5,231 nt of DNA from Acidobacteriota bacterium. Lineage in GTDB: Bacteria; Acidobacteriota; Terriglobia; Bryobacterales; JACQDG01. Numbering within the stretch: position 1 is the first letter of the stretch; the number at the start of each line of letters is the position of its first letter. Of this stretch, positions 1 through 5,231 are shown in pieces. Location of the stretch: assembly GCA_016201185.1 (NCBI GenBank), contig JACQDG010000169.1, positions 1-5,231 on the forward strand, given 5' to 3'. Made by a program: the position numbers and the translations under genes. A model generated the notes under the pieces. That model was given only the letters and a program-made list of their open reading frames with translations. It made no database searches and was not told the origin of the DNA.

Positions 1-498
1 CAACTACATCCCTTACGGTCCCACTTTTATGTCGCGCACCCCCCGCTAGGTTGGAACGAAACCGTGATTCCGGTTGGCAAAGGGCCGGAGGGCATCGACA
101 TGTCTCCGGATGGCAGAGAGGTCTGGACGGCCCATTCCCGCGACGGCGGCGTCTCTATCATTGATGTCGCCACCAAGAAGGTCGCCCAAACTCTCAATGT
201 GCAAACCAAGCGCTCGAACCGTCTGAAATTCACGCCGGACGGCAAGCTGGTGCTCATCTCCGACCTCGATGGCGGCGATTTGGTGGTGCTCGATGCCGTG
301 GCTCGGAAGGAGATCAAGCGAATGAAGCTGGGCCGCAGCCCGGAGGGCATCCTGGTGGTGCCTGATGGTTCGCGCGCGTACGTGGCCGTGGCCGGGGATA
401 ACAACGTCGCCATCATCGACCTGAAGACGCTTGCATTGACAGGCCGCATTTCTACCGGTTCCGGTCCCGACGGCATGGCTTGGGCCGAAGGGAGATGA
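1..498 (+). CDS. YVTN-type beta-propeller repeat protein, 5' part outside window
   Basis: C-terminal fragment of a protein built from repeats of about 40 residues of the YVTN/NHL-like beta-propeller kind. Three repeats are visible, each with the pattern PxG-(P/R)-(E/D)-G-(I/M) then SPDG/TPDG/VPDG then a hydrophobic strand ending in a (V/I)(I/V)(I/L)D turn: IPVGKGPEGIDMSPDG, LKFTPDGKLVLISDLDGG and LGRSPEGILVVPDG. The protein ends in TGSGPDGMAWAEGR, the usual start of a blade that closes the propeller with N-terminal strands. Such proteins are mostly exported and serve as binding or scaffold domains; no catalytic residue can be named. The frame is open to base 1, so I call it partial. A GTG at 64 could start a 144-residue product but has only a weak, distant AGG before it and would leave an incomplete propeller. 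Residues encoded by bases 1-63 fit the repeat poorly. The permease gene follows 69 bases later on the same strand. Confidence 0.75.
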   Translation, partial: QLHPLRSHFYVAHPPLGWNETVIPVGKGPEGIDMSPDGREVWTAHSRDGGVSIIDVATKKVAQTLNVQTKRSNRLKFTPDGKLVLISDLDGGDLVVLDAVARKEIKRMKLGRSPEGILVVPDGSRAYVAVAGDNNVAIIDLKTLALTGRISTGSGPDGMAWAEGR

Positions 499-556
499 CA
501 GGGCGCTGGCAGCACTTTCTTTGATCACATCCTTTAATCTCATCCGTCAAAGGTTC

Positions 557-562
557 AAGAGG
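557..562 (+). promoter_or_regulatory. Ribosome binding site deciding the permease start
   Basis: AAGAGG lies 5 bases before the ATG at 568. A GTG at 562 is in frame but overlaps this purine tract and would have to rely on AAAGG at 549-553. The ATG start also gives MESLWQDVRYA, which matches the usual ADOP N-terminus, so 568 is preferred. Confidence 0.55.
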
Positions 563-567
563 TGCCC

Positions 568-3009
568 ATGGAATCTCTTTGGCAGGATGTCCGCTACGCC
601 TTCCGCATTCTCCGGCGCACTCCAGGATTCACCATCATCGCGGTGCTGGCGCTCGCGCTGGGGATCGGCGCCAACGCCGCCATCTTCAGCGTAGTCAACG
701 CTGTGATTCTGAAGCCGCTGCCCTACGAGAAGCCCGAGCAGCTCGTTCAGCTCTGGATGCGGTTTACCGGCATCGGCATTCCCAACGACCAGAATTGGGT
801 GTCGGCCCCGGAGTTCCGCGACCTCAAGCAGAACCAAAGCCTTTCGTATCTCGCCGCCATCTCGAATGAAAGCTACAACATCAATGTCAGCGGCACGCCG
901 GAGCGGGTCGAGGCGGCGGTGGTTTCGACGAGCTTTTTTCCGTTGCTGGGAGTCCAGGCCCAGTTGGGGCGCGTATTTCTGCCAGAGGAGGGACGGCCGG
1001 GGCAGGAGCGTGTCGTCCTTCTAAGTGACGGGCTGTGGCGACGTCGCTTCGGGGCCGATGCGGCCGCGCCCGGACGGAAGCTCATCATGAACGGGCAAAG
1101 CTACATCATCGTGGGGGTGATGCCGCGCTGGTTCCAGTTGCCACGGGAGGCCGAAATGTGGACGCCGCTCGTCTTCTCTCCCGATGACTTGAGCCCCAAT
1201 AATCGCGGTAGCCACGCCTACCAGGTGATCGCGCGCATCAAGCCCGGGCTCAGCCTGGAGCAGACGCGCTCAGACCTAGCGGCTGTCTCGAGCCGCATCA
1301 TCGAGCAGCATCCCGACTATCCATACAAGGAGTTCAACTTCGCAGTTATCATGATCCCGCTGCTGGAGCAAGAGATCGGCGACATCAAGACCGCTCTTTG
1401 GATAATGATGGCCGCTGTGGGCCTGGTGCTGCTGATCGCCTGCGCCAACGTGGCCAACCTGCTGTTGGTGCGCGCCTCCGCCCGCGAACGCGAAATCGCC
1501 GTGCGCCAGGCGCTGGGCGTCGGACGCTGGCGTCTGGTGCGCCAGTTGCTCACCGAAAGCGCCATTCTCGGCTTCATGGGAGGCGCGGCCGGCCTGTTGC
1601 TGGCTCACTGGGCTCTTCGCCTCTTGATCACCCTGACCGCCGCCAGTTTCCCGAGGGTGGCGGAAGCGGCCATGGATTTTCGGGTTCTGGCCTTCACGAT
1701 CCTGGTTTCGTTGGCCACAGGCATTTTGTTTGGCCTCGCGCCGGCGTTTCACGCGGCCCGCCATGTAACGCACGAGGCGCTTAAGGAAGGCAGCCGCGGC
1801 GGCACGGCCGGCGCCGGCTCCCACGGGCTCCGCGGCGCGCTGGTGGTGGCGGAGGTGGCGTTGTCGCTGACGCTGCTAGTCGGATCGGGATTGTTGATCC
1901 GCAGTTTTCTCCGCTTGCAGGAAGTCGACACCGGCTTCCGGCCTGATGGCGTGCTCACGATGCGCATTGCGTTGCCCGAGCAGAAGTATCCCAAGCCGGA
2001 GCAAGTGCGGGTTTTTTACCGCGAACTGCTCGACCGCATCCGCAGGCTTCCAGGTGTGGATGCCGCCGGCGCCGTAACCGGCCTGCCGCTGACCGGCACG
2101 GGTTGGTCCGGCACCACCACCATCGACACCCAGGCCGTTCCCCCGCAAGACACAACGCCAGAGGCGGATCAGCGTCCTGTGATACCGGGCTACTTTGAAG
2201 CCATGGGCATCCCGCTGGTGCGCGGCCGCTACTTCGACCGGCGCGACACCGAAACGTCCGCGCCCGTGGCGATTATCGACGAGACGATGGCCAAGACATA
2301 CTGGCCCAACGAGGACCCCATCGGCAAGCGCATTAAGCAGGGCGGACGCCAATGGACCGCGCCTTGGCGGACCATAGTGGGCGTGGTCCGGCACGTGCGC
2401 TACCGGACGCTGGAATCGCCCTCGCGAGTGGAATTCTACTGGCCTTTCGAGCAGACGCCGTTCCCGCTTAATTCGATGAGCCTGGCGGTCCACACATCCG
2501 CCGACCCGCGCACGCTCTCTGCCGCTGTCGAGCGGCAGGTGCTGTCTCTCGATCCCGATCAGCCGGTCTACCGCATCCGGACCATGCACGAGCTGATGGC
2601 GGAGTCGATGGCCCGGCGCCGGCTCTCGATGTTTCTGCTGGCGATCTTCGCCGGAGTGGCGCTTATGCTGGCGGCAGTCGGGATTTACGGCATCATGTCC
2701 TACTCGGTTGCCCAGCGCTCGCACGAACTGGGGATCCGGATGGCGCTCGGCGCCCGGAGCGCCGGCGTCGTATGGCTGGTGCTCGGCCAGAGCCTGTGGC
2801 TGACCATGACGGGGATCATCGCCGGGCTGGCAGGTTCCCTGTTACTAACCAACTTCCTGTCGAGCCTTCTTTTCAATGTGAAGGCCACCGATCCTGCCAC
2901 GTTCCTGTCGGTGGCGCTGCTTCTGACCGCGGTTGCCCTGGTCGCGAGCTTCATTCCAGCCTACCGGGCGACGACGGTCGACCCGGTGATCGCTCTGCGG
3001 CAGGAGTAA
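568..3009 (+). CDS. ADOP-type MacB/FtsX-like permease, duplicated, no linked ATPase
   Basis: Inner-membrane permease of 813 residues from the ATG at 568 (815 if GTG 562 is used). It has the full ADOP architecture: a short cytoplasmic N-terminus with RRTPGF, TM1 at about 22-48 carrying LALGIGANAAIFSVVNAV, a MacB-like periplasmic core domain (about 50-270), an FtsX domain with three TM segments (about 276-300, 333-355, 372-394), then a second half with TM5 (424-446), a second periplasmic core (450-680) and a second FtsX domain with TMs at about 687-709, 741-765 and 779-798. Signature stretches include ACANVANLLLVRA, REIAVRQALG, HELGIRMALGA, KATDPATF and the C-terminal TTVDPVIALR. In the wider MacB/LolCE/FtsX family such permeases act by mechanotransmission, driven by a separate ATPase; none is encoded here, hence 'orphan'. 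Substrate is unknown: peptide, antibiotic or lipoprotein handling are family-level guesses. No frameshift or missing domain is visible, and length is typical of the class. Confidence 0.93.
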   Translation: MESLWQDVRYAFRILRRTPGFTIIAVLALALGIGANAAIFSVVNAVILKPLPYEKPEQLVQLWMRFTGIGIPNDQNWVSAPEFRDLKQNQSLSYLAAISNESYNINVSGTPERVEAAVVSTSFFPLLGVQAQLGRVFLPEEGRPGQERVVLLSDGLWRRRFGADAAAPGRKLIMNGQSYIIVGVMPRWFQLPREAEMWTPLVFSPDDLSPNNRGSHAYQVIARIKPGLSLEQTRSDLAAVSSRIIEQHPDYPYKEFNFAVIMIPLLEQEIGDIKTALWIMMAAVGLVLLIACANVANLLLVRASAREREIAVRQALGVGRWRLVRQLLTESAILGFMGGAAGLLLAHWALRLLITLTAASFPRVAEAAMDFRVLAFTILVSLATGILFGLAPAFHAARHVTHEALKEGSRGGTAGAGSHGLRGALVVAEVALSLTLLVGSGLLIRSFLRLQEVDTGFRPDGVLTMRIALPEQKYPKPEQVRVFYRELLDRIRRLPGVDAAGAVTGLPLTGTGWSGTTTIDTQAVPPQDTTPEADQRPVIPGYFEAMGIPLVRGRYFDRRDTETSAPVAIIDETMAKTYWPNEDPIGKRIKQGGRQWTAPWRTIVGVVRHVRYRTLESPSRVEFYWPFEQTPFPLNSMSLAVHTSADPRTLSAAVERQVLSLDPDQPVYRIRTMHELMAESMARRRLSMFLLAIFAGVALMLAAVGIYGIMSYSVAQRSHELGIRMALGARSAGVVWLVLGQSLWLTMTGIIAGLAGSLLLTNFLSSLLFNVKATDPATFLSVALLLTAVALVASFIPAYRATTVDPVIALRQE

Positions 3010-3188
3010 CGGTCGCTTCTTGTTTGAGGCGTGCAGGGGACCGGCTTTTAATCCTAAGTCTGCCTTTTCGTTCCGCACTCCGGAGGCCGTCGAACGCGGG
3101 AGAAGCTGGAACTTCTGAACGCGCCCGAGGTGCACGGCCCGCTCCAGTTTCCGCTACACTGTTTACGGGGGCGTCTGTAAGTCGCTGA
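3010..3188. other. Non-coding gap between permease and tRNA gene
   Basis: The 179 bases after the permease stop contain no convincing ORF on either strand; open frames crossing it are extensions of shadows from the permease. A 5-base complementarity (CGGTC at 3010-3014, GACCG at 3039-3043) followed by CTTTT is too weak, with its 24-base loop, to call a terminator. The only other signal is a promoter-like hexamer near its right end. Confidence 0.6.
3155..3160 (+). promoter_or_regulatory. Possible -10 element of the tRNA gene
   Basis: TACACT, in the context CGCTACACTG, agrees with the -10 consensus at four of six bases and ends 28 bases before the mature tRNA 5' end, a plausible distance for a short 5' leader. 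No good -35 hexamer is found 16-18 bases upstream (GCACGG at 17). The call rests on position and one hexamer. Confidence 0.3.
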
Positions 3189-3265
<77 letters not shown>

Positions 3266-3269
3266 CTGC

Positions 3270-4193
3270 TTACGCGTTCGCTTCCAAAAACCGCTCGGCC
3301 TCGATGGCCGCCATGCAGCCCGTTCCGGCGGCAGTGACGGCCTGGCGGTAGTGGCGGTCCTCGACGTCGCCGGCGTGAAACACACCGGCAACACTGGTGC
3401 GCGTCCCACCCTTGGAAATGATGTAGCCCTCGGGGTCCAATTCCAGTTGCCCCTGGAAGACCTTGGTATTGGGAATATGGCCGATGGCCAGAAACAGGCC
3501 GTCCACATTGTAATCCCATTGCTGGCCCGTCTTCACGTTGCGCAGGCGGACGCCGGTCACTTCGTTTTTGGCCATATCGTAGACCTCTTCCACCACGGTG
3601 TCGGTGAGCCACTTGATCTTCTCGTTGCGCCGGGCGCGGTCGAGCATGATCTTCGAGGCGCGGAACTGGTCGCGGCGGTGGCAGATGGTCACCTCACTGG
3701 CGAACTTGGTGAGAAAAGTCCCCTCCTCCATGGCCGAATCGCCTCCGCCCACCACCATCACCGGCCGGCCGCGGAAGAAGAAGCCGTCGCAGGTAGCGCA
3801 GGAGCTGACGCCGTGACCGATCAGCTTCTGCTCCGATTCCAGGCCCAGCCAGCGGGCGGAGGCGCCCGAGGCCACAATCAGTGTCCGGGTCTCGACCGTC
3901 TCCGAGTTGTCGATCGTCACGCGGAAGGGCCGCCGGGAAAGATCCGCCGCCGTCGCCTCCCCGGAGCGATATTCGGCGCCGAACCGCTCGGCCTGCTTTT
4001 TGATGTTGGCCACCAGTTCCGGCCCCATGATCCCCTCGGGAAAGCCGGGGAAGTTCTCGACCAGCGTGGTCAGCGAAAGCTGGCCGCCGGCCTCCAGGCC
4101 CTCCACCACCAGCGGGCTCAGGTTGGCCCGCGCGGCATAGACCGCCGCCGTGTTGCCGGCACACCCGGAACCAATGATGACCACGTTACGCAT
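3270..4193 (-). CDS. trxB: Thioredoxin reductase (NADPH), low-molecular-weight type
   Basis: Cytoplasmic flavoenzyme that passes electrons from NADPH through FAD and a redox-active disulfide to thioredoxin. The 307-residue product has normal family length and all key sites: FAD Rossmann motif GSGCAG at 8-13, ENFPGFPEGI at 46-55, redox pair C132-A-T-C135 followed by D136, the NADPH-binding motif GGGDSAMEE at 149-157 with HRRDQFRAS at 172-180 (the arginines that contact the NADP 2'-phosphate), AIGHIPNT at 236-243, and the C-terminal FAD motif GDVEDRHYRQAVTAAGTGCMAA starting at 275. Presence of both the HRR element and GGGDSA favours NADPH use over ferredoxin-dependent or TrxR-like ferredoxin-NADP reductases, which lack the CxxC or the NADPH residues. 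The ATG at 4193 is chosen because the Rossmann strand begins right after it and an AAGGGGA lies upstream; the frame stays open further but that extension is not family-like. Its stop lies four bases from the tRNA gene on the other strand. Confidence 0.96.
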   Translation of the reverse strand: MRNVVIIGSGCAGNTAAVYAARANLSPLVVEGLEAGGQLSLTTLVENFPGFPEGIMGPELVANIKKQAERFGAEYRSGEATAADLSRRPFRVTIDNSETVETRTLIVASGASARWLGLESEQKLIGHGVSSCATCDGFFFRGRPVMVVGGGDSAMEEGTFLTKFASEVTICHRRDQFRASKIMLDRARRNEKIKWLTDTVVEEVYDMAKNEVTGVRLRNVKTGQQWDYNVDGLFLAIGHIPNTKVFQGQLELDPEGYIISKGGTRTSVAGVFHAGDVEDRHYRQAVTAAGTGCMAAIEAERFLEANA

Positions 4194-4203
4194 TGAACAG
4201 AAG

Positions 4204-4211
4204 TCCCCTTC
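4204..4211 (-). promoter_or_regulatory. Ribosome binding site of trxB
   Basis: On the minus strand this reads GAAGGGGA, an SD-like purine run ending 10 bases before the ATG at 4193. It supports that start over in-frame upstream candidates. Confidence 0.5.
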
Positions 4212-4271
4212 TTTCCCCGAAGTTTCATTCTTGCATACTCCGCCTGTCTGCTGAGGAGGGGAACCCGCTCT

Positions 4272-4295
4272 CCAAGCGGCCAGCTTGCCGCTGGG
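4272..4295. repeat. Imperfect inverted repeat in the trxB upstream region
   Basis: Arms CCAAGCGGC (4272-4280) and GCCGCTGGG (4287-4295) pair with one mismatch (A4274/G4293) around a six-base loop. The repeat lies in the 145-base stretch between the DUF2934 stop and the trxB ATG, and would form a hairpin in a transcript reading towards trxB. No T-run follows on either strand, so it is not a standard intrinsic terminator; it could be a leader structure, an RNA stability element or chance in GC-rich DNA. I see no other signal in this stretch beyond the trxB ribosome binding site. Confidence 0.35.
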
Positions 4296-4338
4296 CACAC
4301 TACGCCCCTGACGCGAATCGGCTAGGAGGGAAAGACTA

Positions 4339-4581
4339 TCAGGCTCCGGCGGCCTTCTGAATGCGGCGGGCCCGGGGCTTTTTCAGCGAAGCGGCCAATT
4401 CGGCCTCGGCGCGTAGCCAGTCATCCAGCTCGTAGCCGTGCTGGCCGCCGCGCTCGATAAACAGGTGATAGGCCCGTTCGGCGATCTGCCGCCGCTGTTC
4501 CTCGCCCCACTCGCGGGACCCAGGGGATGAAGCAGGCTTTCGTCTGACCGGGGCTCGATTTTTCTCTCTTACAGTAGGCAT
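4339..4581 (-). CDS. Small DUF2934-domain protein
   Basis: An 80-residue, soluble, highly charged protein of unknown function. Residues about 31-62 carry the DUF2934 signature: an IAERAYHL helix, then (E/R)RGGQHGYELDDWLRAEAEL, with the invariant-looking RAY, G-x-x-x-G and DDWL-AE elements. The N-terminal 25 residues are basic and low in complexity (KNRAPVRRKPASS) and the C-terminal tail is also basic (KKPRARRIQKAAGA). There is no signal peptide, membrane segment or catalytic motif. DUF2934 proteins are widespread small proteins in Acidobacteriota and Proteobacteria; basic tails might suggest nucleic-acid contact, but that is speculation. The ATG at 4581 is the only plausible start. It has no SD sequence, and a perfect -10 hexamer sits 13 bases upstream, so the message may be leaderless. 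The gene lies 47 bases after mmsA and 145 bases before trxB on the same strand. Confidence 0.85.
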   Translation of the reverse strand: MPTVREKNRAPVRRKPASSPGSREWGEEQRRQIAERAYHLFIERGGQHGYELDDWLRAEAELAASLKKPRARRIQKAAGA

Positions 4582-4594
4582 AGATCAAAACACT

Positions 4595-4600
4595 ATTATA
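4595..4600 (-). promoter_or_regulatory. -10 box of the DUF2934 gene
   Basis: Read on the minus strand this is a perfect TATAAT inside a short AT-rich island in otherwise GC-rich DNA, in the 47-base gap after mmsA. It is 13 bases from the ATG at 4581. The hexamer 17 bases upstream is GCCTTT, a poor -35, so recognition would depend mainly on the -10. The expected transcription start falls only about 5-7 bases before the ATG. Confidence 0.55.
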
Positions 4601-4628
4601 CTACGCCTCCCAGTACGAAAGGCCTGGC

Positions 4629-5231
4629 CTAGAACCACCGGCTCGTGATCACCTTCTGCTCGGTGTAGAAGTTGACGGCGTCCTGCCCATGAGCATGCAG
4701 GTCGCCAAAAAAGGAGTTCTTCCACCCCGAGAAAGGGAAGAAGGCCATGGGCGCCGCCACCCCGACGTTCACCCCGACCATCCCCACCTCGACGCGCGCT
4801 GCAAACTCCCGCGCCGCCTTGCCGTTAGCGGTGAAAATCGACGTAGTGTTGCCGTAGCGGGAGCCGTTCACCACCGCGATGGCCTCCTCGAGTGAACCGA
4901 CGCGGATCACCGACAGCACCGGGCCGAAAATTTCCTCTCGCGCGATGGCCATCTCCGGCCGGACCTGGTCGAAGACGGTCGGACCGAGGTAGTAGCCTTC
5001 CTGCCGCTCGCCCACCAATTCACGCCCATCGCAGAGAGACCTGGCCCCTTCGGCCAGTCCCTTCTCGATGTACCCGACCACGCGGCGCCGGTGCTCGGCG
5101 GTGACCAGCGGACCCATCTGGGTTTCCGGCTCGGTCCCCGGCCCGACGCGCAATTGACGCGCTTTTTCCACCAATAAACTGAGCAGTGGCTCGGCTACTT
5201 CGCCGACCGCCACCAGCACGCTGCCCGCCAG
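4629..5231 (-). CDS. mmsA: Methylmalonate-semialdehyde dehydrogenase (CoA-acylating), C-terminal part
   Basis: C-terminal 200 residues of an aldehyde dehydrogenase superfamily enzyme of the MmsA/IolA type, which oxidises methylmalonate or malonate semialdehyde with NAD and CoA to propionyl-CoA or acetyl-CoA in valine, thymine/beta-alanine or inositol catabolism. Counting from the first visible residue: LAGSVLVAVGE at 1-11 is the strand directly after the catalytic cysteine; MGPLVTAEH at 39-47; LGPTVFD at 82-88; EEIFGPV at 99-105, the superfamily motif that lines the cofactor site; YGNTTSIFT near 126; GMVGVN at 150-155; and the family-specific run PMAFFPFSGWK at 161-171 and FFGDLHAHG at 174-182, ending VITSRWF. 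The GW-K-x-S-FFGDLH segment separates MmsA from non-acylating dehydrogenases. The frame is open to the window edge; a GTG at 5219 is internal, not a start. The catalytic cysteine should be one codon beyond base 5231. Full length in the family is about 480-500 residues. Confidence 0.93.
   Translation of the reverse strand: MAGSVLVAVGEVAEPLLSLLVEKARQLRVGPGTEPETQMGPLVTAEHRRRVVGYIEKGLAEGARSLCDGRELVGERQEGYYLGPTVFDQVRPEMAIAREEIFGPVLSVIRVGSLEEAIAVVNGSRYGNTTSIFTANGKAAREFAARVEVGMVGVNVGVAAPMAFFPFSGWKNSFFGDLHAHGQDAVNFYTEQKVITSRWF

Noticed and set aside
1276..1824. 182-codon open frame on the - strand opposite the permease
   Set aside because: Low-complexity Gln/Ala/Gly-rich translation, explained by the codon pattern of the sense strand.
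1876..2724. 282-codon open frame on the - strand opposite the permease
   Set aside because: Antisense shadow of the clearly coding permease; the product is Arg/His-rich and resembles no family.
3010..3048. Possible terminator after the permease gene (CGGTC ... GACCG then CTTTT)
   Set aside because: Only a five-base stem with a 24-base loop and a short T-run; too weak to call.
3351..4196. 281-codon open frame on the + strand opposite trxB
   Set aside because: It is antisense to a gene with complete family motifs; its product is a His/Gly/Arg-rich composition typical of a high-GC shadow frame, with no recognisable domain.
4618..4633. Short palindrome AGGCC-A-GGCCT around the mmsA stop codon, as a terminator
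   Set aside because: A one-base centre cannot form a hairpin loop without losing pairs and there is only a TTT after it; more likely chance GC-rich symmetry.

Overview
The window looks like high-GC chromosomal DNA from a member of the Acidobacteriota, probably a Bryobacterales/Solibacter-like lineage. This is inferred from the large MacB/FtsX-type permease of the ADOP class (acidobacterial duplicated orphan permease), a family greatly expanded in that phylum, next to a YVTN-type beta-propeller protein and a small DUF2934 protein, both common there. No taxonomic marker gene is present, so the assignment rests on gene-family flavour only.

Layout, left to right. Positions 1-498 (+) hold the C-terminal part of a YVTN-type beta-propeller protein cut by the window edge. 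Positions 568-3009 (+) hold a complete 813-residue ADOP permease with two MacB-periplasmic-core/FtsX halves and no ATPase alongside. Positions 3010-3188 are a 179-base non-coding gap with a weak promoter-like hexamer before a tRNA gene with anticodon CAU (3189-3265, CCA encoded), most like tRNA-Ile2. Only four bases later the convergent thioredoxin reductase gene trxB ends (3270-4193, -). Upstream of trxB on the same strand are a 145-base leader or intergenic stretch, a small DUF2934 gene (4339-4581, -) with a perfect TATAAT very close to its ATG, and the 3' part of a methylmalonate-semialdehyde dehydrogenase gene (4629-5231, -), cut by the right edge just short of its catalytic cysteine.

The genes do not form one evident pathway. 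The left pair (propeller, permease) lies on the + strand and may be co-transcribed, with a 69-base gap. The right three genes lie on the - strand: a catabolic CoA-acylating aldehyde dehydrogenase, a small protein of unknown function and a housekeeping redox enzyme. The small gene seems to have its own promoter and may supply read-through into trxB. I find no mobile element, CRISPR array, toxin-antitoxin pair or defence locus, and nothing that amounts to a new system. The findings below are modest, local observations.
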